Assembly (NCBI GenBank): GCA_963662155.1
Contig: OY759274.1
Span: 17,734,416 to 17,798,415, forward strand
Direction: 5' to 3'
Length of the DNA stretch: 64,000 nt
From: Lamellibrachia columna
Lineage: Eukaryota; Annelida; Polychaeta; Sabellida; Siboglinidae
In this document: in pieces, positions 25,327 to 63,220 of the stretch
Layout: every line of letters begins with the position of its first letter
How positions within the stretch are numbered: the stretch's first letter is position 1
Made by a program: the position numbers and the translations under genes
The notes under the pieces: generated by a model
Told to the model about the DNA's origin: nothing
What the model saw: only the letters and a program-made list of their open reading frames with translations
Database searches by the model: none

Positions 25327-28300
25327 GTAGGATCAGCGGAGGGTTTAGCATTACAGACCAGCCGTTTGGTGTCGCCGTTTCACTGAGTCGAGTCGTCTGC
25401 CACGGCGCAATGACTGCCGCCTCATATTCCGCTCAGTGTATTTACAGCTAGGCCGCGTATAATAACTGATGTACCGGTGTGCTGCGTTGGGGGCTGTGAC
25501 GTAGGCATACGTTCTACAGACGCAATAGCACACAAAGCAATACCGTAATGATAAAACAACACATTCCAGTCATTTGCTGTCCGCGTTAGACAGAATGCGT
25601 CGCGCCACAGGAGATTGTACATAGCTATGCCGATAAAAGGATGACTCCGGCGTAACGTTGCCACTAAAAATGCTGCAACCGCCACTTCATAAATATCCCT
25701 AAAATACAGCGAATACTCTTATAAAGTTATAATGCGGAGAACGAAATGTGTCGGCGTTCCAGCATTCAAAAGACGGTTTTGCACGGAGACCTTGCACCAC
25801 AACTTGCTGTTCGTACCGAGCTGTCCTGAACGTGCACGGAATGCTGAAGTATTATTAATCGTCAGACCGAGCCGTTTACACCGTTCTGACAGTCTTATGA
25901 CTGATTGGCACACGCGTAGGTGTAATAACAAATGCGCTCTAGTCGGCGATCTGTTGTATATAAGCAGTTGATCAATTACCAATTAACCTACGCATTTTAA
26001 ACCATTAACAAGCCACACATATTCAGTTAACGGTGCATGCAGATCCGTAGCAGTAATCGATATGTGAATCAATCCTAGTTTAATGATATTACATATCGGT
26101 ACATTATCTTATTATTACGAACTATGACTAGAGGTTCACAGAGATAGCGATTAACAATAATAAGTTCTTGTTCAAGTAAATACATATAGTAAGAATGCAG
26201 TTGAAATTGGATGTACGTTCACAACAATAAAACCGACGCCGCCCCCCCCCCCAACCAGTGCGTGAGGACCTCGGTCGATCGATCAAATAATACGTATCGG
26301 TCAAGTTGCCGAGTCGGGCTTCGATGCACTTGTTTTATGTTGTTTTAGGGGCAAGCAGTCAGTCACAGGAGTGACTTTATATAACAACGTGAAGTCAGGT
26401 CAGTGTTATCGCTGTAACACCGCCCTGTAGGGGGCAGGATCAGAATAATGTTTGCTATGTGACTCACGTATATTGTGACTGAATTTATACATATAGATCT
26501 AATTAACATGGGTTCTCGTTAAGGTTCTAAAGACATTGCAATTTATTATGGTACTTTTATAATATATTTTTTGAGAACACCCCCGAGATCATAATAAGTA
26601 ACTATGTATGCATGGTGTGTCCGACGCCCCGCTCCGTGTTGCTACGGCTCGTTTACCAGACGCAAGGAAAGTACAATGAATAACCGACACAGTACATACC
26701 TCAACGTCGCCTTTGAAACTTACCACCCACTCCCCTGTGACGTCAGACACACAAGGCAGAAAGCAGTCGATGCCATCCATCTCTATCTTCAGCTATTCGT
26801 TGTAGGTCCTGTGTCTTTAGTTTCTGGGTTTGTGCCTCTTTTGCGATGGTTCCTTTGTACGTTTCTTTTGGGCGTCCATTTTCTTTTTTCCACATGGTTT
26901 CCAGTACCACGCCTGTTTTTTTGGGTTCTTGTTGGCGGTGTTCTAAGGACATGACCCAAGTATCTCCCATCTTCTTTTCAATATTGTTGACTTGATTGGC
27001 TCTTCATTTCATATTTTAAAGACTTCCTCGTTGCTAATGAATTCGTTCCATTTTAAGTTTAGAAGTCTGTGCAAGCACCTGGTCTGGAAACCTGCCGGTT
27101 TCTGTTAAATTTGTGTTGTTGTTTTCCATGTCTCAGAGCAACAGACAAGCACATGTATAACATTGCTGTTGAAAATTCTTACGTTGGTGTTTGTATCTAT
27201 ACCCTGGGCCTTGTCGTCATTGAAAAGCCTCGTTTTGCGGAAACTGGACAGCATACGTCCGATCGCATTTCAGTGTTTGCGTTGCAATACATATCAGTGT
27301 ATGTCTGGTGTGTGTTGAACAAATATGGAAGCTCAGTGACCAGCGTGAAATGTTTTACATCACGAACACAACATTGCTTACTCGACCTTTACGTGCACTT
27401 TACGTGCACCAGGTCATATGCATAGATACGCCTTTTCGCACAACGACTGATGAACTCGTTGATTATGTCAATGTTGTTGCAACATTTCCTTGGAGGAGTT
27501 CAGACGGTGCTATCCCACGGTAGCCCCGCCTATGATAGTATTATATAGACCTATTTGTCCAGAGCGACACGGTCCATGAGTTTCTTGCAGTTTGGTCGTT
27601 GTGGGTCAGGATCACACACGTTATCGAGTCCATGCTCCAGGGACTCAAGGCAGGAACTGGCAAGAGCACATCCTTGGCGGTCCTAGACGAGGGATTCTTC
27701 GCTAACTTCCTTCGCCAGGCATCATTGGAACGATCTTCAGTCTCTATAGGCCCACAGATTCTTGACATAAACACAGTCTTCCAGGACGTTGCTTTGTAGT
27801 GTGCGAAATTAGACAAGATTGGGATTTGCGCAGCAAGTTTTTGGCGTGGGGTACTTACAGCAACAGCAAGACGCAACTGGCGCCTAAGCTATGTTAATAA
27901 GGGGTTCGACCCCACGGTCGGGTCATATACGGCCCCACGGTCGGGTCATATACGGCCCCACGGTCGGATCATCTACGACCCACGGTCGGGTCGTCACAGT
28001 TTAATTTTTTCGACATTTTCCCTGCTAGTACACTTTCTATGAACAACCGAATTACCCTTTGTAGTTATTACGTACACTTGTCCGCAACGCTATACGAACA
28101 ATCACGTACAATTGTCGTACAATTGTTGACAACGTCACTTGTCTTTTCTTCGATTTTACAAATTGACGTCATACAAGGGCAAGGCGTCGTTAGACGTTAT
28201 ATAACTGTCAGTGTTACGTCACAATTTCGAGAGATATCGACTTTCAGCACCAAATACCAAGATATATGTGGATATTTATGTGATAACGTCTTTTAATATT

Positions 28301-28943
28301 GTTACCATGACAGTCACTTACGAACTACCTAGTTATCTCTACATAAAAGATGGAAAATTTTTGCTAATTAACATAACTGACATTAACTGAACACGAATGC
28401 CCTAATACGGTATCACCGCTTCAGCCGCCGTCCAGCCAGTCGGCCATGGACACGCCGGAAGCCCCCGACTCGGCCGCCGACTCGGCCGCCGACTCGGCCG
28501 CCACCCACCAGGTGCTGCGAGACGAGGCCAGCTTCATCCACGACGTCGCCCAGTTCTACAACCACACAGACCTGGCTGACGTCACACTCCGCGTCGGTGA
28601 CGTCACATACCCCACCCACCGGTTCGTGCTGGCCAAATCGAGCGACGTATTCCGCTCGATGCTCTATGACGAGGCGTGGTCCGACAACCAGAAGGACGAG
28701 ATGGCGCTGAGCGAGAGCCCAGAATGCACCGCGGTGTTCGACCGCTTCCTGCGCTACCTGTACACGGCCGAGATCGTAATTGGTATCGATAGCGCCGTCG
28801 GCATACTGTGCCTCGCCGACAAGTACCAGGTGAGGATGTCATGCTAATGGGTAGCTACTAGTAACAACGTGGCACATTCCGTAATACCGTGGTGAAGGTT
28901 TTAACTAAGAACAGTTGAATATTTAAAAAGCAGGTACATTGCA

Positions 28944-28987
<44 letters not shown>

Positions 28988-28991
28988 TGAG

Positions 28992-29071
<80 letters not shown>

Positions 29072-31083
29072 TATTTACGTACCGTTATGCCAAATTCCTG
29101 TTCCGAATCACGTTCCAAGTTACAAACGCCAAAGCGACGCCATCGTCATAGCGATTTGTTAAACGTAGACGAACCTTCTAGGGCCAACCCCGGAGCTACG
29201 TCCTTGCCATCGTCTGGCCGCTACTTTCAATATTACGTCATGTTTGACAGGTGACGTCACTCAAGGACCTGTGCACGCGCTACATGACAGACAACAGCCG
29301 GAGTCCGCGCGTGCGCAACGCGCTGGCCTGGTACCCGTGGGCGAAGGCTCTGCACCTCGAGTCGCTGGCCCGCCAGTGCACGCGCACCATCGCGTGGAAC
29401 TTCGACGCGATCGTCGCTATGCCAGACTGGCTCGGGATGGACGCAGACTTCGTCGCCGACATGACCGGCTCGTCCGAGCTGGTGGTCAGCAACGAGTGGT
29501 CAGTGTGGGAGGCGCTGTCCGCGTGGCTCCTGCTCGAGTCACGTCGGACGGAGGCGCTCGAAGACAACGCCAAACGCCTGTTGCGGCTCGTCCGGTTCCC
29601 TCAGATGCACGTCTCGCAGCTGAAGCGACTCGAGGGCTGTGAGCTGGCGGCCGAGCCTGGCTGTCAGTCCCTGCTTCACGACATGCTCGGCGCCGCCTAC
29701 CGTTTCCGCGCGCTCTGTCCCGCGCAAGGCAGCCTCGACATCAGCTTCAGCGATGACGTCACCTACATGCCACGTGACTACATTGACCTCGTTGTCGATC
29801 GCGTTCGCATGCAGAATACACTGCGCTTCGGTATTCAGGTAAGATAGGAAGGGGAGAGAGATAGAGGGGGAGGGGGAGATCTAGGGAGTGTGCATCGTAA
29901 CCAAAACATCGGCGCCCGCGGATGAACCGGATCCCGCTAAATAAATCCAACAATCGTTAATTCATCGCCCCTAAGATATAAGTCTTTAAATCACCTGCTA
30001 AATTACACCTCCCCTGGCGTAGCCGAGCACACCGATTTTACAAGAGTGTGGCGACATCTAGCGAGTTTCGCAAATACAGTTAGTGAAACAATAGTTAGGA
30101 CGTATTGAGGGATATGTTGACTGATAATATTATTGTGTATCTGTATGTAAGGTTACACAAACCATCTGTATTAAGGTTATTTATGTGTCGTGTAACTAAA
30201 ATAACTAGAAACATTCTGCGCCTGCCTTTAAATGTTAGTGGTACGCTGTGGTGAATAATAATATAATACTAATTATTAGTCTGGGGGCCACTAGGCCTTT
30301 CCACGCTAACAGTGTTAATTGTGCCTAGTGCCTGTATAGACAGTTCCAAGTAAAACTGCCCCGTCCCGTGTATGACTACAGTAACGTGTGTGTTGCAGGT
30401 CGACGTCAAGATGTACCGCGGTCCGCTGCCGTCAAAAACGCGGGACGCCGATTGGAAGATCAACTACCGGAAACAGAATGACGTCTGGTCCCTGCAGGTT
30501 TGTGTGGCGTTCTTAGATTGGCCGATAGCTTTGATAAAATATAAGCGCGAAGTCAGTGTTTTGTGATATTTCGTTTGCTTCCTGGCAATAATAGGTCTAT
30601 ATGGCATACTGCTGCGCGCAAGTCGTACATACAACGTATTTTCCAAGTAAAAATATAGCAAGCGTTTCTCATTGTAGTGTATTCTTGAAACAGCGGATGC
30701 TAATTTGAATTGTTGAACAATCATGTTCAACACATTTGAGAAATGTTTTACATATTGTTTAGTTTTCGTTGTTACGCTACAAACAGAAAACAAACTTGTA
30801 AAATTGGTCAAATAAATCTGCCTGTATTTACATAGTTTGTCTGAGATAAACTGTATTATATTACTGTTGACAGGTGTACGCGCACGAGACTGCGATGACG
30901 GGCAACGAGGCCCGAGTGGAGGCGAGCGTGATCGTGTATGACGAGAGCGACCGGATCATCCAGGTCCACCGCGAGCCGACGTTCGCGTGCACGCGCGGCT
31001 CGGCCATGAACGTGTCGGTGACGATAGAGCAGCCAGACCTGGCGCACCACATGGCCGTCCTACTGAAGCCCGTGCCTTCCTGA
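25267..31083 (+). CDS. BTB-BACK domain protein, BTBD17-like (5 exons, about 453 aa)
   Basis: The model joins 25267-25326, 28425-28829, 29251-29838, 30399-30497 and 30874-31083; every exon is a multiple of three and all introns are phase 0. The protein has a low-complexity Asp/Ser/Ala/Pro N-terminus, a BTB/POZ domain (DVTLRVG through LADKYQ, about residues 60-160), a BACK domain (exon 3) and a TRAF-like C-terminal region (exons 4-5, with KTRDADW and VYAHETA). BTB domains dimerise and, with BACK, often act as adaptors for cullin-3 ubiquitin ligases or as scaffolds. The BTB-BACK-TRAF-like order and length near 450-480 aa point to the BTBD17/galectin-3-binding-protein-like group. Exon GC is much higher than in the surroundings. 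The first exon is inferred; without it the protein starts at ATG 28446 (426 aa). Function in this organism is unknown. Confidence 0.8.
26745..27265 (-). mobile_element. Non-LTR retrotransposon, ORF2 C-terminal fragment
   Basis: The minus-strand reading, broken by stops, runs RIFNSNV, then SETWKTTT, RCLHRLLNLKWNEFISNEE, then GRPKETYKGTIAKEA and LQRIAEDRDGWHRLLSAL. This is the characteristic C-terminal tail of endonuclease-reverse transcriptase LINEs (RIFNSNV...YGCETW, RRWRWLGHVLRM, GRPKETWR). Clade not resolved; it differs from the CR1-like copies elsewhere here. Confidence 0.75.
27900..27990. repeat. 23-bp GC-rich tandem repeat, four copies
   Basis: CCCCACGGTCGGGTCATATA plus CGG repeats about four times, with decay in the last two copies. 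GGGTTCGACCCC just before it is an 11-bp imperfect palindrome. Confidence 0.85.
28425..28829 (+). CDS. BTBD17-like gene, exon 2: BTB/POZ domain
   Basis: The acceptor CACCGCTTCAG gives PPSSQSA before the ATG at 28446, whose context CGGCCATGG is a strong start if exon 1 is not used. A DSAA/DSAADSAA mini-repeat precedes the BTB fold: LADVTLRVG, THRFVLAKSSDVF, FDRFLRYLYT and LADKYQ are the usual BTB landmarks. The donor is CAG/GTGAGG. Read-through would stop five codons into the intron. Confidence 0.88.
28943..29070. repeat. (GCGT)n microsatellite in an intron
   Basis: About 32 GCGT units with one GAGT change, within the 28830-29250 intron. The 60-90 codon Arg/Ala/Cys/Val ORFs are artefacts. Confidence 0.97.
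29251..29838 (+). CDS. BTBD17-like gene, exon 3: BACK domain
   Basis: The acceptor TGTTTGACAG and the CAG/GTAAGA donor bound 196 codons in phase 0. The text continues the BTB end (LADKYQ to VTSLKDLCTRYM) and holds BACK helices (ALAWYPWAKAL, WNFDAIVAMPDW, SVWEALSAWLLLES, LLRLVRFPQM). It then turns into the linker to the C-terminal domain. Confidence 0.88.
30399..30497 (+). CDS. BTBD17-like gene, exon 4
   Basis: 33 codons between TGTGTTGCAG and a CAG/GTTTGT donor, phase 0. It contains MYRGPLPSKTRDADWKINYR, resembling the start of the TRAF-like C-terminal domain of BTBD17 relatives. Confidence 0.8.
30874..31083 (+). CDS. BTBD17-like gene, exon 5 (terminal)
   Basis: Acceptor TACTGTTGACAG, 69 codons and TGA at 31081. 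It completes the beta-rich C-terminal domain (VYAHETAMTG, VSVTIEQPDL, MAVLLKPVPS). All three confirmed introns end next to a codon starting GT. Confidence 0.85.
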   Translation: MYAHETAMTGNEARVEASVIVYDESDRIIQVHREPTFACTRGSAMNVSVTIEQPDLAHHMAVLLKPVPS

Positions 31084-31480
31084 CGCTGAATGTACGGGCA
31101 GACGCTTAGACAATGTTTGGTTCAGGGAATCGCTTCACCAGTGGCAACCAACGGATGGCAATACTGTCATTTGTATCTGGTTGTGCACATTTAACTTACG
31201 ATAACCTTTTCTTATTTTATCGGCGCTTTTGTATTATAATGAAACATGTGCATAGGATAGCATCTGGACTACATTAGGGCAATATGTCCTCGTCGTGAAC
31301 AGTGACTGTACACATAACTAAGCAACACCAGGATGCGTGCTCACTACGACCAGGAAACATAGTATTATTAGTAACTTATTGTCTGAAATATATTGCATTT
31401 CGTGACATTGTAGTATAATTATACATCATCTTCTGTTGGGCAATCACTCAGGATGCATTTTGTCATACATCGATCCCAAT
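31084..31480 (+). other. Probable 3' UTR of the BTBD17-like gene
   Basis: Unique AT-rich sequence after the stop. No AATAAA before the TA repeats; the first clear AATAAA is at 32143-32148, about 1.06 kb past the stop, so the 3' end is uncertain. Confidence 0.35.
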
Positions 31481-31482
31481 GC

Positions 31483-31553
<71 letters not shown>

Positions 31554-31622
31554 TACATATATAATGTATATATATATATGTATATATATATATAATATAT
31601 ACATATATGTATTATATATACA

Positions 31623-31653
<31 letters not shown>

Positions 31654-31681
31654 CAGTGTGCTGGTATAATGTGGTATATAA

Positions 31682-31721
<40 letters not shown>

Positions 31722-31736
31722 TGTATTATATATACA

Positions 31737-31772
<36 letters not shown>

Positions 31773-31790
31773 TGTGCTGGTATAATGTGG

Positions 31791-31833
<43 letters not shown>

Positions 31834-31835
31834 GT
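31483..31835. repeat. (TA)n microsatellite complex with a duplicated block
   Basis: Four TA runs. A block of about 117 bp (ACATATATGTATTATATATA ... GTGCTGGTATAATGTGG) occurs twice, at about 31.60 and 31.71 kb. Tyr/Ile ORFs are artefacts. Confidence 0.95.
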
Positions 31836-34290
31836 GTAGTAGAGGAACTGTCAACTTCTCAAGCACGAGCAGTGTCGTTGCTTCCGACTTGCCTGCTGAT
31901 GTGGACACATTTAAATCTACTACACTATGCGTATGTACTCAGAATCCATATTAACAGCGGCCTTTTTTTCGCGGTTCCTACACTTGTATATCACAGTTTC
32001 GAAACTTTAAAACTTAAAAATTGCGCGTAAATGTGTTGATCATTGTGGATATCTAGTCACAAACATAATAACATTGTAAGGAATTGTTTTGGCATAACTG
32101 ATATTTGACTTGTAGCAATCGTGCACAATCATTTGTTTTATTAATAAATATATGTATATACTTACATGTCGTTCCATTTATTTCTATTTTTCCGTGTTAC
32201 TCATTATAAATTTATTATTTAAATTTAATATGCTATGTAGAAAATGCGCACAACACTTCTATCTAACCCAAGAACAGGTAAAAACCAAGGTGGAGGATTG
32301 CGTCATTTTTTTTATTTATAATAACATAGATTATACAGCTAAACACAAGGTGGAGGCTATTCATGATGTCATCCGTGTGTCAGCCAAGAGGCCTATACGC
32401 ACTGCATATGTAAATGAGCTGTTTATCAGCGTCATTGTCGAGATGCTACACTAAAAAATGTTTGCCTGATTTTACTTTTCAGTCGGACAGTTGTGTCAGC
32501 ATAATCAAAGTTTAAAGTTAATTCGAATTGCATCGTACAAACTAATAAAAAGTTAACTCTTATGTTATATGAATTAACCAAATGCCCGGATGACATCGTA
32601 ATTAGCTAATTATGTATGCACCCAGAATCTGTGGCGCCACAGCACGGAGCCTCGATAAATGAGGCTAAAATTCACGCGATTGCCGTTTACGGCTCGTTAC
32701 GTCATTGCAACCGTGCACTTGACTGTGTCAAATAGTTTCAAACAAAAACGAACGTTATTGTGTTTCTAGACACATTTTCAAAGCAAACATTATGCACGAT
32801 TGTATGCAACTAGAATTGGGAGATTTCTTTACAAAAATAAAGAGTTTAGCAAATGAAATAAAGATGTGCAGAATCTACACATCACATGTAAGTTGTGGCA
32901 GTGGTGAAATTGTTAATGGCGCCACTGGTGGGAGTTTGAGTGTGTTCAAAGACGCTCTTTGTCTTTGTCGTGGTTACGACGCATCTCGGTTACGGAAACG
33001 CTATCCTGTACGGCATCACCGCACAGTTTTAGCCGTCTTAACAAATGGTAAGTCCCTTTATTAGTCATGGTCTTCAGTATTGCTTTGTAATTCTTAGTAG
33101 CTATTTTAGTCAGTATTTATAGTCGCTAGTCGTCGGAACAGGGTTTTACTCTGGATATTGTTAGTGATACATAAAGTTTATTATTATTGCAATATCCCAA
33201 ACCACATCATCGTCTAATTACTACTATATAAATAATGTACGGTGTGGCCTGGATATCAACCTCCCATCTGTTATGGGGGCCAACCGCCCACCATTTTGAA
33301 TCCATATCCCGCCTCCCACCTATTGAGTCGGCCAACCTCCCACACACTTTAGCAAGAACCTTCCGCCTCCCACTACACCCCGTCAATATAAATATATGAC
33401 AACATGTTCTATGGGTCCTGCTAAAGCCTTGTCGCTGTAGGGTAAAAGCCGATTGTGAACCAGGTAATGTGTCGTTTTATTCTCTACCAAATGTTGCGCA
33501 TAACGAGATCTTATTAAATCCGCTGACGCTGTCAATGTCATGTAGAGTGCACGGATGAAAAACACTAACAGACATGTGTTGTACAACATTCGTTGAATTT
33601 TTATTGTTAATGATTTTTGTGGAAGGTGTAGTATAGTGCCAGAATGGCAATCACTATTATACGTTGTGAGTTCCGTGTACTCGGAGCCGTGGTAGTAGTT
33701 TACAGGAGGACATTACATGTGTTTGTTCAAAAGGTTTGTCTGTTGTCTTTACCACGCAAAACACTACAGAAGGTAGTTACTAGATCGCATGCGTAAAACA
33801 CAATTGTCCAACTTTTGATAAGTAATTTGTTAGCATAGCTTGAAACATGATTATTTCCATATCAAGAGAACACATATTTATAAACTCCTGTGCTGAATAT
33901 TGGTTTGTGTATACAACTGGGCTCATTGCATGGTGCATGATATCGACATCACCAGATAATGTGCTTGCAATAAAATATGAAATGCACTCATAAGCTTAGG
34001 AAGCTGTTCAATATGACGGGGGAGGCTGAAGTTGATTTATGTGAGCACATTGGAGGAGGCCAACAAATACTTAACATATACCCACCAGACATACTGGGGC
34101 CACCCCTTCCCCTCCCGGTTCTGACTTCTGACGACACCAATGGTGTATGGTGCATTCATTATAATATGAACCCCATTAATGACAATTAGTAACCCATATG
34201 AAACATTTTACATGCATCACAGACCTACACAAAAGTGCTACCATCTAAAACTATGTAAACATCAGTTACTTCTTCAATAACACATAAGGG
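31836..34290. other. AT-rich intergenic DNA, no supported gene
   Basis: ORFs of 70-100 codons at 32.15, 32.79 and 33.98 kb lack recognisable domains. The one at 32792-33064 includes an ATG/GTAAGT donor-like site near 33049, but I found no partner exon. Confidence 0.4.
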
Positions 34291-35250
34291 AAGGCAGTGT
34301 TAGTTGAGCCACTGGGTTAGTTGAGCCACTCATGTTTCCCATGAAACTACAGCAGCGACAGTTACATTACCCAGTGATTGAACATGTTATCAGAACACCA
34401 TTGATGCACAATAAGTGCCATTTGTCACAACGATCAAAAAACATGAGTCAAAAGTATGTTTTTTACTTTTGGTGATTGTGATTAATGTCTGCTGGTGTGT
34501 AAATTACGAACACGTGACTGGACTTTACGTTGCGCACATTACTATATTTGAACTTACAAATGGTTAAAGGCACATGTAAGATAATTATTTTACATCATCA
34601 CATTCACGCATTAATGAGTAGTTAATTAAAAAAAGCTTAATTATTGAAACGGGGCTAGTTGAGTCACACAAAGCCAAATGGAGTTTGTTGAGCAATGATT
34701 AAAGAACAAAAACGTGTTGTTTGACTGCAGAATACATCATGGATTTCATCTATCCAAGCAAATTAGGTGATAGCTACAAGACAACATATTAGCAATCAGT
34801 TACACTGGTTGTGATTGGCCTATTACTATTGACTTTTTAATTAAGCATGGATTTATTACAAGGCCTATGTAAATTATACAAATAAAGCATTTACCTAACT
34901 TATGCTACACTGTGGCTCAACTTACCCCACACCAAGTGTTAGTTGAGCCAGTTTATCAACCTTATTTGAATCAGCTACATATAATTATCTATGCATGCTA
35001 GATATATTATCTCTGTCTATAATGATTTGCCAATAACCAAAGTTTATGTGAGTAAAAACAAATTTAACTTTGGAATATGATTGTGTCCTAGATATAATAA
35101 AGAATGAAAAATGGCTCAATTAACACATCCTTCCCCGACATCAGTTTCAAGTTTACATTTAACATTTTAATTGCAAAGCAACTGAGATTGTTATTTAGAA
35201 AACCATCTGTCTTGTCAAGTTGAACCAGTTCCAACACCCTTGATACACAT
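34291..35250. repeat. Unassigned element with repeated GTTGAGCCA words
   Basis: TTAGTTGAGCCACT occurs twice near 34.31 kb and again in variant form near 34.65 and 34.94 kb; GGCTCAACTTACCCC lies inverted near 34.92 kb and GGCTCAATTAAC near 35.11 kb. This looks like an old repeat family without coding capacity; ends not defined. Confidence 0.35.
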
Positions 35251-36284
35251 TGTATGTGTATGTCTATAATTACCCCTTGCCTCACCCTTGATAACAATAC
35301 CACATCGATCAACATTATATGGCAAATATCCATGCATAAACATACCAGTAGAGCACATACAAGAGACTAATTTTGTCACCTTGCAACTCATTGGAATTGT
35401 CTCTCAGTTCTGTACATTCCTTAACAGTGTATTTTACTACCACAAATGTACTTTCACAATGACCAACAGTAAGACCAAAACAAACACATGCTTAACTTCC
35501 TAACAGTAGATACATAAAGAAATGGATTACAGTGGTATGGGACTACATAGTTTTAGTAATGCATATATGTATAAATATATATATAAGATACATATACTTA
35601 ACCTATGAATCTTGTGCTCTAGACAGAGCAGAACTTGCGCATCCATGACCCTCAATTTCACTCAATGGTCACATATTTAAAAATAACCTAAAATGATCAT
35701 ATACCACGGACAGGTCAATTCTACACTGCCCGTATGAGTTGAACTTTAAAAAACACTAAGTGCATGCATTTCATTGGTGTCAACATTACTACTTTTGAGC
35801 GGGAAATACTGCATTTTTTCCATGGTCCCTTTCCTGCTTTTTTGACGAAATGCCCCTTTTTTGGTAATTTAAAAACAAAAAAAGGATTCACTGTAAAATC
35901 AACCTGTTGGACACAAGCCCACTGTAGGCACAAGTTATCTCATGATTTAACATTTTGTTGCATGTGTGAAGGAGGGCGTTTCATTCTTTTTATAAGCATT
36001 TTTAAATATGAATGCGAATATAAAATAAGTACTATACAGCTGCAAATGTCCGCAATCATGAATTGTAAAATGAGCAATTCTCACATTTTCCACACAATCG
36101 TCAAATTTTTCATCACAAAAAAAACTCTCCCACTGAAATCATTACATTATCCCAGTTCATGTTGTTTTAGTAGAGCAAATCTGCAAAATTAAATCTGCAA
36201 AAAGGTGCCTCCATAAAAATCAGCAAACTTTTCCCGGTGTACAGTATACATTGTTCAAAACAAACAACAAAACAACAAAAGAAT
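35251..36284. other. Spacer with one unexplained 142-codon ORF
   Basis: The plus-strand ORF 35764-36192 has no domain I recognise and is AT-rich and Lys/Phe-rich. A GGGAAATGNCAT-type phrase near 36.70 kb echoes wording near 35.80 kb, which suggests repeat DNA rather than a gene. Confidence 0.35.
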
Positions 36285-36640
36285 TACCTAACATATGTGG
36301 AAAGATTAAAATCATTTAAACTATCCTCACTAGCATATAGATGTTTACAAGGAGATACGATTGAAGGTTTTAGAATTAATCACAATTCATACGACAATGA
36401 ATCCTCCCCATAACTTTTAAAATAGGAGGAAGCATCTTTCAGGAGGGGGAACAGAGGTCATATGCTAAAATTATTTCCTAAAGAGCAAATCTAAATATAA
36501 GAAAAAATACTTTCCCTCTCAGAGTGGCTATGGAATAATCTCCAGGAATCAGTAGTGCAGGCCAAATTTATTCAAACAAACTCATTCATGATGAACACAT
36601 GTGCATGAAAATGAGAAATCACTTGAGTCCGAAGAAATAA
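36285..36640 (+). mobile_element. CR1/L2-like LINE, ORF2 C-terminal fragment
   Basis: Through stops it reads RLKSFKLSSLAYRCLQGDTI, then a broken RGH...KLF segment, then LSLSEWLWNNLQESVVQAK and FIQTNSF. This matches the usual LINE tail RL..L.L.SLAYRR..GD, RGH, RKYSFSQR, WN.LP..VV.A..V..FK. It lies just beyond the 3' end of the receptor-like gene. Confidence 0.7.
36567..36572 (-). promoter_or_regulatory. Candidate polyadenylation signal AATAAA (receptor-like gene)
   Basis: TTTATT on the plus strand is AATAAA in the gene's sense, about 350 nt past its stop codon. It falls inside a LINE fragment, so a signal supplied by the insertion is possible. Unproven. Confidence 0.3.
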
Positions 36641-36920
36641 CATAGCCTCACGTGCAACAAATAGATTCTTTTTGTTTTTGAAAATTACAAAAAGCGGGAA
36701 ATGTCATCTAAAGAGTGGGAAAGTAGGACCAGGGTAAAAAAATGGTATTTCCCACCCGAACACGGCAGTGTTGACAAATGTGATTGTGGTAAGAAATATC
36801 GCATGAGTCAGATTTGAGGCCTCCATCCTGTGTCAGGGTACGTCAGGAGTTCTGGCTAGACAGACTGTCCAGACTACCTGGCATGACACGCTTGGTCAGA
36901 CAGCTTTACAAGTCAACCAA

Positions 36921-63163
<26,243 letters not shown>

Positions 63164-63220
63164 CTAAAATAAATAAAATAATCATAAATATTCCTTAGCA
63201 TCATCATACACATATACACA

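Larger units (their letters stand above)
25327..28424 (+). other. Intron 1 of the BTBD17-like gene (inferred)
   Basis: Runs from the GTAGGA donor to CACCGCTTCAG. It contains a decayed LINE on the minus strand (26.75-27.27 kb), a C-run near 26.24 kb, the 23-bp repeat at 27.9 kb and two TGACGTCA octamers. Several 60-118 codon ORFs are without domains. Confidence 0.35.

Noticed and set aside
25069..25386. 105-codon ORF as a stand-alone gene
   Set aside because: Basic, domain-free N-terminal part; only the 25267-25326 segment fits as an exon of the BTB gene.
27541..27876. 111-codon minus-strand ORF
   Set aside because: No recognisable domain, overlaps an equally open plus-strand ORF, and lies in an inferred intron near LINE remains.
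32792..33064. Possible first exon ending in a GTAAGT donor
   Set aside because: No domain, no partner exon and no conservation evidence; a single donor-like site is expected by chance.
35764..36192. 142-codon ORF as a gene
   Set aside because: AT-rich, domain-free, with phrases echoed at 36.7 kb, more like repeat DNA.
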